The notes under the pieces were generated by a model that was not told the origin of the DNA, ran no database searches, and saw only the letters and a list, made by a program, of their open reading frames with translations. DNA of 31,669 bases from Thalassotalea_E sp964620605 (GTDB lineage Bacteria; Pseudomonadota; Gammaproteobacteria; Enterobacterales; Alteromonadaceae), in NCBI GenBank assembly GCA_964620605.1, contig CAZUHQ010000036.1, positions 1 to 31,669 of the forward strand, read 5' to 3'. The translations under genes were made by a program, and so were the position numbers. Below are positions 14,479 through 23,322 of the stretch, piece by piece (the first letter of the stretch is position 1; each line of letters starts with the position of its first letter).

Positions 14479-16905
14479 ATGGACAAGCATTTATCGCCAT
14501 CTGCCAAGCTGCGCCCAAGCTTTCTGGCCTTAGCCATACTCACTTCATTGTATACTCAGGCTGAAGACATCAACACCACTAACAAGAAGTCTGACATTGA
14601 AGTAATCGAAGTCAGTGCTCAACATAGAATAGAAAATATCCAGGACGTCCCCATTGCCATCAGCGCATTTTCAGATGATCTCCTGGAGAAGCTCAATGCC
14701 GAAAATATCAATGACCTAGGTTTGTTTACCCCAGGACTGGAAACCAATAATGCCACTGCTACGCAAACTACCTTTAATATTCGCGGTATCACTACCAATG
14801 ATTTTGGCATTGGCCTGGATCCGGCGGTTGCCGTTTATATTGATGGCGTTTATGTTGGCAGACGTGGCACTTCCAACCTCAACTTTAACGACATTGCCCG
14901 GGTCGAAGTATTAAAAGGCCCGCAAGGAACCTTGTTTGGTCGTAATTCAGCCGCAGGTGCGGTCAATATCATCACCAAGTTACCGGAAGAAGAAAATACC
15001 GGCTCACTGCAATTAACCGTCGGTAACTATGGCAAAATCAAAGCAGCTGCCAATTATAATTTGCCGTTATCCGATAATTTATTTTGGCGAGTCAGCGGCG
15101 TTAAGAATCATCGCGATGGTTATGTTGACGTTATTCATCAGCAAGAAGATATTGGCGATAACAACGACTGGTCGCTCACTTCCAGCCTGTTATGGCAAGC
15201 CAGTCCGAATTTAACCGCTAACTTGCGCTTTGACGTTTCAAATATTGATCAGGATTCCAGACCGGCAGCTACTTTAAACCCGGCATTTGGCCTGGGCGAT
15301 CCATTTGGCAGCGTTGCCACCGACGTTAAAGATAACAACGAAAAACGCAAAGCCAAAGGCGCGTCATTAGAGCTTAATTATGATTTTGCCAATATGCGTT
15401 TTACCTCAATCAGCGCCTATCGCGAGTTTACCCGTTATAACTCGATGGAAGATGATGGCAGCGCCTTTGACCGCGCCTACTTCCACAGTATTTTGGATGA
15501 AGATCAGCAGCAATTAAGCCAGGAATTTCGCCTGACCGGATACAGCGATAAGCTGAAATGGACACTAGGTGCCACTTACTTTGATGAAGACATCTATCAG
15601 GATACTTATGCCAACTTCCTGTTCCAGTCAATTGACGGCTTTGCCCTGACCAGTGCCGGAGTTAATCCGGCAGAAATCCCTAATATCATGCCAGGCCTCG
15701 GCATGGCAGGATTTTTCATGCAGTTGCTGCCACCTGAGCTGATTAACAATATCGCCAGTCAAACGGTATTCACTGCCGAGCAGGTCTATGGTGTTATCGC
15801 CTTTAATAACTACGGCAAGCCATTTAATGAATTAACCCGTAATCGCAACCAGACCACCAGCTATGCCGCCTACGCCGATGCAACTTACAGTGTCAATGAA
15901 CGGCTTAACCTGACCTTAGGTCTGCGTTATAGCGTCGATAAAAAAACCTTTAATATTAATACCGCTTATCAGAATGAAATCACAATCGGGCTATTGGATT
16001 ATCCCGGGATCCCGGTTGGTTTTGCTTTTGCTGACCCCACAGACAGTGAGCAAAAAGATGACTGGAATAAATTGACACCGCGCCTGGTGGTTGATTATCA
16101 ATGGACCAAGGATGTAATGACCTATGCCAGTTATGCCGAAGGGTTCAAATCCGGCGGCTTTAATACCTTAGGCATGGCCCCTCCGGTTGCAGAAGAAACC
16201 GTGAAAAACAGTGAACTGGGGATGAAATCTTTCTGGCTCGATGGCGATTTAAAACTCAACCTGTCATTGTTTAGCTATCAATACACTGATTTACAACAAC
16301 ATGAACTCGATGGCCCGGCAGGCACAATTCCAACTTACAATTTGCGTAATGTTGACGCAGAGGGCAAAGGCTATGAAATCGAAGCAGAATGGCAAGCCAG
16401 TGATAACTTATTGCTTTCTGTTAATTATGGCCTGTTAGATACCAAGTACACTCATTGGGGATTATTCCCGTGGGAAAGTGAGCAAGACTTAAGCGAGTCA
16501 AAAGTCGGTCAGCCAATCTCAGGTATGCCAAAACACAACCTCTATCTAGCGGCGGATTATTACTATTACTGGCCACAACATACATTGGCACTACACCTGG
16601 ATCATGCCTATACCAGCGAACGGCAAACCGACATCGACGGCCCATCGATTCCTGTGCTGCCTTATGATCCTGCCGAGGTCAAAGGATTAACCGCCGACAA
16701 CCGCATTGACGCTTACGGTATCACTAACGCCCATATCAGCCTGTTTGATAACGACGAAAACTACCGTGTCAGTTTTTATGTCGAAAACCTGTTTGATAAG
16801 GAATATCTGCTGGCGATCGGTGGTCAGGCAATGGCAGTAGGCTCACCGATAGCCAACCGCGGTTTGCCACGGATGTATGGCGTTAGCTTTACCATGAATT
16901 TTTAG
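14479..16905 (+). CDS. TonB-dependent outer-membrane receptor
   Basis: The 808-residue product has a signal peptide (about 1-28), a TonB-box-like segment (IEVIEVSAQ, about 40-48), a plug domain (about 55-165, with FNIRGI, VAVYIDGVYVGR and VEVLKGPQGTLFGRNSAAGAVNI) and a 22-strand-type barrel that ends in aromatic Phe (SFTMNF). These receptors import scarce ligands using energy from TonB-ExbBD. The substrate is not apparent from sequence; it looks like the large marine class with long extracellular loops rather than a classical siderophore receptor. CAGGGA precedes the ATG. It follows the hydroxylase and ends 2 bp from the convergent AraC gene. Confidence 0.94.
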   Translation: MDKHLSPSAKLRPSFLALAILTSLYTQAEDINTTNKKSDIEVIEVSAQHRIENIQDVPIAISAFSDDLLEKLNAENINDLGLFTPGLETNNATATQTTFNIRGITTNDFGIGLDPAVAVYIDGVYVGRRGTSNLNFNDIARVEVLKGPQGTLFGRNSAAGAVNIITKLPEEENTGSLQLTVGNYGKIKAAANYNLPLSDNLFWRVSGVKNHRDGYVDVIHQQEDIGDNNDWSLTSSLLWQASPNLTANLRFDVSNIDQDSRPAATLNPAFGLGDPFGSVATDVKDNNEKRKAKGASLELNYDFANMRFTSISAYREFTRYNSMEDDGSAFDRAYFHSILDEDQQQLSQEFRLTGYSDKLKWTLGATYFDEDIYQDTYANFLFQSIDGFALTSAGVNPAEIPNIMPGLGMAGFFMQLLPPELINNIASQTVFTAEQVYGVIAFNNYGKPFNELTRNRNQTTSYAAYADATYSVNERLNLTLGLRYSVDKKTFNINTAYQNEITIGLLDYPGIPVGFAFADPTDSEQKDDWNKLTPRLVVDYQWTKDVMTYASYAEGFKSGGFNTLGMAPPVAEETVKNSELGMKSFWLDGDLKLNLSLFSYQYTDLQQHELDGPAGTIPTYNLRNVDAEGKGYEIEAEWQASDNLLLSVNYGLLDTKYTHWGLFPWESEQDLSESKVGQPISGMPKHNLYLAADYYYYWPQHTLALHLDHAYTSERQTDIDGPSIPVLPYDPAEVKGLTADNRIDAYGITNAHISLFDNDENYRVSFYVENLFDKEYLLAIGGQAMAVGSPIANRGLPRMYGVSFTMNF

Positions 16906-16907
16906 GC

Positions 16908-17924
16908 TTACCTTAACGGATAAGGATTTAAGCGATAGGACTGTGGCGTTTGCCCAGTCCAGCGCTTAAACGCCCGCTGAAATGCACTTTGCTCCGAATA
17001 ACCGAGCTTAGCTGCAATATACAATAGTTTATGGTCGGTTTGGGTTAAATAAGAGATTGCCTGTGACTGGCGAATATCCGTAAGTAGCTGAGTCAGATTT
17101 GTTTGCTCTTTTTGCAACTTACGCTGCAATTGCCTGACGCCTATCCCCAAATGCTCAGCGATATCGCCAAGCTCAGGCACCTTATTCGGCAAGGTTTCAA
17201 TGATAAACTGTGTGATAATATCCAGCGACGCACTTGAGCGTTTCGCCGCCAGCTTATTTTCTGCATGACAGCACAAAACATTCAGCACTTCTTCATTAAA
17301 TGAGGTAATAGGTAATAACAACGAGCTTTGCTTAAACACTATGCCGTTAAAATCACCATTAAAATACACAGGGCAGCCAAAAAACTCCTGATATTGTTCG
17401 CTACCTGCTAACGGTGCATGAGTAAAATGCACGCTTAACGGTTTATCATCAGAATGGGTATACAAAAAGGCAAATGCGACCCAGGAAGTGATCACTTGTT
17501 CGATGTTATTGGCACTGGCATTCGGTTCAGACAGCCAGCGGATCACCACTTGCTGCTGCTCAATTTCATGATAAGCGCGGCCAGTGTTGCCTAGCAGGCA
17601 TTGGTAACGTTTTTGGTAGCCCAGCGCCTGCCATAAACTTGGACATGCCGCGACTATATGACCTAAAAAACCCCAAAAACTCAGCTCGAATGCCTTACCA
17701 TGAACAAAACCAATATTGGCAATAGCTAAGCGTTGGCTGCCAAATTGCAACAAAGCTTCGTAATCTTCAGTTGTATAATCCCGCTCATTAAATGTTTCTT
17801 CCTTGACCCCAATCACGGCAAACACATCGCTTAAGGCAATGCCTTGACGAACCAGGAAATTCACCAGGGCTTTTAACGCATAGAAAGATTGAGCAGTGGC
17901 GCTAGCTGCTGACTGAGCCGTCAT
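16908..17924 (-). CDS. AraC-family transcriptional regulator
   Basis: The 338-residue protein has an N-terminal ligand-sensing region of the arabinose-binding-like type found in OruR/ArgR-like AraC proteins (about 20-210) and a C-terminal AraC DNA-binding domain (about 235-335). The second helix-turn-helix ends with the signature YSEQSAFQRAFKRWTGQTPQSYR. It overlaps the upstream lysoplasmalogenase gene by 23 bp and so is co-expressed with it. It faces the TonB receptor, which makes it the likely local regulator of this block. The inducer may be a lipid-derived compound, but nothing in the sequence proves this. Confidence 0.93.
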   Translation of the reverse strand: MTAQSAASATAQSFYALKALVNFLVRQGIALSDVFAVIGVKEETFNERDYTTEDYEALLQFGSQRLAIANIGFVHGKAFELSFWGFLGHIVAACPSLWQALGYQKRYQCLLGNTGRAYHEIEQQQVVIRWLSEPNASANNIEQVITSWVAFAFLYTHSDDKPLSVHFTHAPLAGSEQYQEFFGCPVYFNGDFNGIVFKQSSLLLPITSFNEEVLNVLCCHAENKLAAKRSSASLDIITQFIIETLPNKVPELGDIAEHLGIGVRQLQRKLQKEQTNLTQLLTDIRQSQAISYLTQTDHKLLYIAAKLGYSEQSAFQRAFKRWTGQTPQSYRLNPYPLR

Positions 17925-18564
17925 CTTGCTGCTTTAACATGCCGTTAATGATAAAAAATTGTGCGCAGTAATAACTTAGCATCACCAGTTGATCAGAAAA
18001 AGGCAATGGGGTTTTAAAGATGCTCAGTGCCAGCATGGCATCTGAGCCGATAAAACTCAGTGCACCTATTACCACCCAAAAATGAATACCGGAAAGTAGC
18101 GCACTTCCCCCCATGCCAGTAATCACCAACAAATAAACCGTCACCGGTATCATCATTTCACCGGTATCCGGCAGAATATAAAATGCCATCGCCGTTGCAA
18201 ATGTCAGTACCAGCACTGCCAATATTTTGCGGACACTGCTCGGTTTGTTAACTCGCGCACGGATAAAGCTCACGGTATAAACCAATTGTGCAAGCAAAAA
18301 CGCCCCCAGCCCTAAAATAAAACTATTGGCGATTGGCAAGGCGAGTAAAACATCACCGACACCCGAAGCAATTAACGCAACTGTCAGTAGAGCTTTATCT
18401 TTACAACGGGATGAAAGTTGCACAGCAACCAGCAATAACAAAATCGGCAGTGCCTTTAAGGCAAATTGCAAAGCATAAGGACTAAAGCTTAACGAAATAA
18501 GATAAATGATCGCCGTTAAGCCAAACAAGATATTTAACTGATTTTTATTAGTTTTTGTCGTCAT
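17902..18564 (-). CDS. YhhN/TMEM86-family lysoplasmalogenase
   Basis: A 220-residue membrane protein with about eight helices. The YhhN/TMEM86 family signatures are present: ASGVGDVLLAL with its conserved Asp in an early helix, and GALSFIGSDAMLAL with the second conserved Asp in a later helix; LVMLSYYCAQFFI closes the protein as usual. Human TMEM86B and characterised bacterial members hydrolyse the vinyl ether bond of lysoplasmalogens. Its stop lies inside the AraC gene, so the pair forms an operon. Next to an AGMO-like hydroxylase, the shared theme would be ether-lipid breakdown (inference). Confidence 0.87.
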   Translation of the reverse strand: MTTKTNKNQLNILFGLTAIIYLISLSFSPYALQFALKALPILLLLVAVQLSSRCKDKALLTVALIASGVGDVLLALPIANSFILGLGAFLLAQLVYTVSFIRARVNKPSSVRKILAVLVLTFATAMAFYILPDTGEMMIPVTVYLLVITGMGGSALLSGIHFWVVIGALSFIGSDAMLALSIFKTPLPFSDQLVMLSYYCAQFFIINGMLKQQDDGSVSS

Positions 18565-18948
18565 AACATCTCACAAAATTAGCATTACAGGCTTGATGTT
18601 ATAACATGCTTGCTGTGGTCTTACCATTCCTTCCTTAGCTCTAACAATGTTCTCATTCTGTTAATAAAGCAGCTAATAACGATAGCAACATTACTCACAT
18701 CCTCTCCTAATGTGTTGAAAATGTAGCAGGTTTGGCCTAATGGGTTGGCTAGCGGCCTTTTAACTGTCATTCAAAATGTGATTTATCATGTGCCATACCT
18801 TTTATGCTAAACCGCATAAACATTTGGTTTGATAGTGAGAATTGAACGCTTTATAGTCAACAACGAACATTCCTTTGTCAAAATCAATGACGCTGTATAT
18901 AAGCAGGTTGGTATGTACACGTTTAATCATACGACAAAGATTTTGACA
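18565..18948. other. Gene-free region with several inverted repeats
   Basis: This 384-bp gap between the yhhN-like start and the response-regulator stop has no credible coding sequence. It holds a 12-bp perfect palindrome at 18596-18607 (ATGTTA/TAACAT), 32 bases before the lysoplasmalogenase start and so a possible operator. TTTATGC/GCATAAA (18801-18820) and a 10-bp inverted repeat with a long loop (18876-18948) lie nearer the signalling operon. The lysoplasmalogenase promoter should lie here, but I cannot fix it. Confidence 0.5.
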
Positions 18949-20163
18949 CTATTTCACTTTCTTCGTTAACGGCAAATTAAGTTTTTTACAACTTGCTAAA
19001 AAATTTTCTTTTCGAAGAGGTTTAACAATATAATTTTTAGCTCCAAGATTTATACACTCAAGCGCTATTTTTTTTTGCCTGTTACCTGTTAGCATAATTG
19101 CATGCGCGTCTTTGTTCTTTGCCGCTTGCTTTATTTGATCAAGTAAATAAATGCCGTTTGTATCTGGAAGGTTAATATCGATAAGAATTAAATCATATGC
19201 ATTACTTTTCAAGCATGCCAATGCTCGTCTTCCTGTAAATGCAGTATCTAATTCAGTGTTAAATGAATCTATGATTTCAGCGGTAAGATGTATACTGATT
19301 GGATCATCTTCAACAAGTAATACGCGTACTTTTTTGGGTGCCTTCGGTATATCAAGGGTTTTAGAGCTTGTTAGTGTTTCCTGAAGTTTATTATGTGCCT
19401 GCACAGGGGCAATAGCGGCCTGCTCGCCTTCTTCACTAGAGACAAAAAGATCTTTACTATCTTGCACTATTGCTTGCAATAAGTTTATCGCTTTACTTTG
19501 TAACTTTAATAGTTCAGGTCGAATATCATCTGACTTTATTTTTGCTAAAGTTTCTTGTAGCTTCCCTATATCAAGAGACACAGATTGATTTCTTTGAATT
19601 TTTTCTGCCGCGCTATCTAAAGCAGCTTCAATAGTATACACCGAACTCTCTAGCTCCAGTTTCATTTGTTCTTTACGTTCAAGACCTTTAGCAAGTAAAG
19701 TTCTTACTTCATCAGTGTATTTCTCTTCACGATAAATGTGTTCAAGCCCAGGTTTTTCTCTTTTAGCAACCCCAAGTTCTGTTAATAATTGCTCACATAT
19801 TAATATTGGTCGATGAATCTCATATAATGGCCGTGCAACCAGGTAATCATCGACAATGCCGTTGCGGTAAGCATCATAAGCCTCCCCTTCGTCGTGACGA
19901 GAAACTAATGAGACAAAAAAATGTTCACAAATATTTTTATCTGGTACTTTATCTAGTGCACTGTAAAAAATGGTCAATGAATCTTGAAACTTTTCTGAAG
20001 AAACTAAAATGACCTTAGGAGTATCATCCTTTAAATGCTTTATGATCGCATCTATATCATCTACTACAGCAAGTTTTTGTTTATGCTTTATTAAGGTAGA
20101 AATAAGTAAATCATCGGCATCTTTGTCATTAGTAAACAATACGACCTGACTAATGTTGTTCAT
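18949..20163 (-). CDS. Response regulator with degenerate N-terminal and intact C-terminal receiver
   Basis: This 404-residue protein has three parts. Residues about 5-125 resemble a receiver fold but lack the phosphoacceptor Asp (VILVSS at the expected strand). Residues about 150-270 are charged and helical, probably coiled coil. Residues 279-395 are a complete receiver: acidic pair Asp286-Asp287, phosphoacceptor Asp329 (LILIDI), Thr359 and Lys381. No DNA-binding or enzymatic output domain is present, so it may signal by protein contact. It overlaps the Hpt gene by 14 bp, which makes phosphotransfer between them likely. The kinase is not in the window. Confidence 0.88.
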   Translation of the reverse strand: MNNISQVVLFTNDKDADDLLISTLIKHKQKLAVVDDIDAIIKHLKDDTPKVILVSSEKFQDSLTIFYSALDKVPDKNICEHFFVSLVSRHDEGEAYDAYRNGIVDDYLVARPLYEIHRPILICEQLLTELGVAKREKPGLEHIYREEKYTDEVRTLLAKGLERKEQMKLELESSVYTIEAALDSAAEKIQRNQSVSLDIGKLQETLAKIKSDDIRPELLKLQSKAINLLQAIVQDSKDLFVSSEEGEQAAIAPVQAHNKLQETLTSSKTLDIPKAPKKVRVLLVEDDPISIHLTAEIIDSFNTELDTAFTGRRALACLKSNAYDLILIDINLPDTNGIYLLDQIKQAAKNKDAHAIMLTGNRQKKIALECINLGAKNYIVKPLRKENFLASCKKLNLPLTKKVK

Positions 20164-20503
20164 TTGCTAAATAACCCTCTAAATAATTAATAACTAATAG
20201 AAATTCGTCATTAGTCGCCGACCATTTCTCTTGAAGTACTTCAAGTTTCGCATTGCTATCTATCAGTAATTCAAGTTCAGCGCAATGTTCGCTCAACTGG
20301 TGTGCAGCAATGTATAAAGAATTACTTTTAATAGTGTGAATTGTTGATCGAATCTGATTAAATTGATCAAATGCAACATGTTGTTTTATTTCATAGTGTT
20401 GACGACTTAACGTATTTGCATACATTTGTACAAACCCATTAAGTGCCTGTTTAGTGATTTCCCCTGTAAATTGATAAATTTCTTCTATGTTTGCAACAGA
20501 CAT
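20150..20503 (-). CDS. Stand-alone Hpt phosphotransfer protein
   Basis: The protein has 117 residues from the ATG at 20503; an in-frame GTG 36 bases earlier is possible. It is predicted all-helical, with the Hpt phosphorylation motif STIHTIKSNSLYIAAHQLSEHC (His56), which matches the HxxKG-type pattern of Hpt four-helix bundles though Ser replaces the usual Gly. Hpt proteins pass phosphate between hybrid kinases and receivers. It overlaps the response-regulator gene by 14 bp and follows the GGDEF-EAL gene, so all three are probably one transcript. Confidence 0.8.
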   Translation of the reverse strand: MSVANIEEIYQFTGEITKQALNGFVQMYANTLSRQHYEIKQHVAFDQFNQIRSTIHTIKSNSLYIAAHQLSEHCAELELLIDSNAKLEVLQEKWSATNDEFLLVINYLEGYLANEQH

Positions 20504-20624
20504 AAAACACCACTCGTCCTCTACGCTAAAATCAAGCACCTAACAGCAAGAAAGCTGCCATTATTATAACTAAGGTGTCCACCCACATTAGTGATCTACA
20601 TTAAACTTCAACATTGTTATATTA

Positions 20625-20641
20625 CGTTTTCCAGCAAAACG
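20625..20641 (-). terminator. Hairpin directly after the GGDEF-EAL stop
   Basis: On the minus strand CGTTTT and AAAACG form a 6-bp stem with a 5-nt loop, abutting the stop codon. No U run follows, so partial termination or mRNA 3' protection is possible. Confidence 0.35.
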
Positions 20642-23152
20642 TTATTGATGATAGAGAGAGCTGTTTTTACGGTATTCGTTAGCGAAACGTTCAAAAGCTG
20701 CAATTGGCAGAGGTTCACTGTAATAAAACCCTTGTAAAAAATTACAATTAAGCGACTGTAAAATTTGAACTTGTTCCAATGTTTCCACGCCTTCGGCCGT
20801 TACTTCAAGATCAAGCGTTAAGGCCATGGCAATAATGGTTTTGACAATCGCAGTATCATTTTTATCTTGTGGTATATCCATGACGAATGAACGATCAATT
20901 TTAAGCTTATCTATTGGTAAACCTTTCAAATAACTGAGCGACGAATAACCCGTGCCAAAATCATCAATGGCGATACTAATTCCCATTTTTTTTACCTCAT
21001 TAAAAATTTCTGAGGTCGAGGCGAGGTCACCTACTAACACTTCTTCTGTTAATTCAAACTCAAAATAGTTTGCCGGCACGTTATACTTTTTAAGACAACG
21101 TTTTACTAATGCTAAAAATTCTGGATTGCTAAATTGTCGGTAACTAACATTTATCGCGAGCTTTTTGACTGGCACTTTGCCTTGGCTAAGCCACTTAGCC
21201 ATTAATTCGCAAGATTTTTTAAATACCCAATTGCCAATTTTCAGAATTAATCCGGTTTTTTCTGCTATTGGAATAAATTCAACGGGTGATATCGCCCCCT
21301 TTTCAGGGTGTTGCCACCGAATGAGTACCTCAGCACAGGTTAGTTTCAATTCATTGTCTAGTACTGGTTGTAAATAGAGCTTTATCTGCCCGTTATCTAG
21401 CGCATTCATCATTTCATTGCGAATACTCATTTCAGACTTTACAGCACTAGACATTTTACTGGTAAAAAAGCACAAACCATCTTTACCTTCACGTTTAGCA
21501 TGAAACAGTGCAATATCTGATTGTCGAAATATATCGTTCGCTTTAGCTTTAGTGTTGTGAAAGATGGCAATGCCAATTCCCACCGTCATAAATATTTTAT
21601 GTGTACTAACAGTAAAGCCTTTTAGCAATGATTTCTTGATCGACCTAGCATAGTCTAATGCACTTGCTTCAACCCCTAATTTATCTAATCCCATCATAGG
21701 CACTAAAATCGCAAATTCGTCTCCGGCTACACGAGCAACTAAATCACCTTTACTGGTTCTTTTCGATAACCGCTCTCCTATTTGACATAATAATTGGTCG
21801 CCAACATCATGACCAAGAGAATCATTGATAAACTGAAAATCATCAAGAGCAAGTAGAATTAAGGCTCCCGCACGATTATTACCTTGTGTGCTATTAAGCG
21901 CATACACAAGTGATTGAAACAGTAACTCTCGATTCGCTAAGTGCGTTAAGGGATCATAATTCGCTTGGTACTCGATATAAGCTTTTGCAGCTTTTTGTTC
22001 CGATAAGTCTGAGTAAATGCCAATATAATGACTGATTTGCTCTGAGTCATTTCTAACTGCTGAGATATTCAACCAATATGGCCGCTGTTCACCTGATTTA
22101 GATTTATTCCATATTTCTCCTTGCCAGTGGCTGTACTTACTGATGTCTTTCCACATTTTTTTATAGTAGGCTTGGTCATGGTGCTTGGTTGATTTAAGTA
22201 GATTAATGTCTTTGCCCAGACACTCATCTTTGCTATACCCGCTTTGCTGACAAAATGCTTTATTTACCTTAACGATAATCCCTTTAACATCAGTAATGAC
22301 AATCGCTTCAGATTGTTCAAATGCCAGTGATGTTAGTTTCAATTCTTGTGCTTGTATCTTTTCACGGGTGATGTCTTCAAAAAAACCCCGATGAAGAGTT
22401 TTATCACCATCGGCAATATGAACAACCGAGATAAAGTCACGAATATATACCACCTCGTTTTGTGCATTAATCATACGATATTCCAGAGTAAAGTTTTTAT
22501 CTGTTTTGGATAAAGCCTGGCTGGATTCGTAAACATATTTTTGATCGTCCGGATGAATATTTTTATCCCAAAAAGCTTTTGAATACCATGAGGTCAACGG
22601 ATAACCAAAAATTGACACAATTTTAGGGCTGACGAAATTAATACAGCGGCTGTTCAGGTCGTATTCCCAAAAAATCATATTAGTTGTATCAATCAAAGTC
22701 TTACACTGTCCGAATATATCTTCTGATAAATGGTCAGTTTGACAATTGATGCTTTTGGGTTGAATGGCTATCAATGCATTGATCCCTGAATCATTTTCTT
22801 GTAATTGAGTGAGCCAATATTTTATTGGAAAAAGCGTATTATCTTTGAGACGAATAAAAGCTGCTTGATTAAAAATACTTTGACCTTTATTGAGTTGTTG
22901 GCCTATTTCCAATATCTCTGTGCTATTTTCACCGCACTTAGCCTTTTCTGGTTGAATAAGTTCGCTTATATCTTTATTAATAATTTCCTTTGCTTCACTA
23001 TAACCCAAGACTTTCAATGCATATTGATTAACAAATGCACACTTACCATTAGACGCAACACCTAAAACTCCAATGGATTCCTGATGTAATGCATTGTTAA
23101 CGCAAGTTTCGTTAAGGGACGATTGCCCATTATTATTTGAACAAATATTCAT
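20642..23152 (-). CDS. PAS-GGDEF-EAL protein (cyclic-di-GMP turnover)
   Basis: This 836-residue soluble protein has three PAS-type sensor domains (about 20-135, 150-265, 272-390), a GGDEF domain (about 395-565) and an EAL domain (about 575-830). The cyclase motif reads AGDEF (476-480) and the RxxD inhibitory site is absent. The phosphodiesterase motif reads EVL (608-610), with Asn668, Glu in ELTEE, DDFGTGYSS (730-738), KIDRSF and LQGFYYSEPLP all present. EVL variants are commonly active, so it probably degrades c-di-GMP, with GGDEF possibly regulatory. No membrane segment is visible. It heads the unit with Hpt and the response regulator. Confidence 0.93.
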   Translation of the reverse strand: MNICSNNNGQSSLNETCVNNALHQESIGVLGVASNGKCAFVNQYALKVLGYSEAKEIINKDISELIQPEKAKCGENSTEILEIGQQLNKGQSIFNQAAFIRLKDNTLFPIKYWLTQLQENDSGINALIAIQPKSINCQTDHLSEDIFGQCKTLIDTTNMIFWEYDLNSRCINFVSPKIVSIFGYPLTSWYSKAFWDKNIHPDDQKYVYESSQALSKTDKNFTLEYRMINAQNEVVYIRDFISVVHIADGDKTLHRGFFEDITREKIQAQELKLTSLAFEQSEAIVITDVKGIIVKVNKAFCQQSGYSKDECLGKDINLLKSTKHHDQAYYKKMWKDISKYSHWQGEIWNKSKSGEQRPYWLNISAVRNDSEQISHYIGIYSDLSEQKAAKAYIEYQANYDPLTHLANRELLFQSLVYALNSTQGNNRAGALILLALDDFQFINDSLGHDVGDQLLCQIGERLSKRTSKGDLVARVAGDEFAILVPMMGLDKLGVEASALDYARSIKKSLLKGFTVSTHKIFMTVGIGIAIFHNTKAKANDIFRQSDIALFHAKREGKDGLCFFTSKMSSAVKSEMSIRNEMMNALDNGQIKLYLQPVLDNELKLTCAEVLIRWQHPEKGAISPVEFIPIAEKTGLILKIGNWVFKKSCELMAKWLSQGKVPVKKLAINVSYRQFSNPEFLALVKRCLKKYNVPANYFEFELTEEVLVGDLASTSEIFNEVKKMGISIAIDDFGTGYSSLSYLKGLPIDKLKIDRSFVMDIPQDKNDTAIVKTIIAMALTLDLEVTAEGVETLEQVQILQSLNCNFLQGFYYSEPLPIAAFERFANEYRKNSSLYHQ

Positions 23153-23322
23153 AAAAAGCTTTAAATTCCTAAGAAAATCTAGGTTCGTAATAATAATTGT
23201 AGTATAGGTTATGAATTAATAATTGATCTGAATTCCTAAAGGTTATTTTATCTCAACAAAGTAGCTAATTTTACATTTATGCCAGTGAATAATTTACACG
23301 GTTACCCTCTGACACCATGCGA

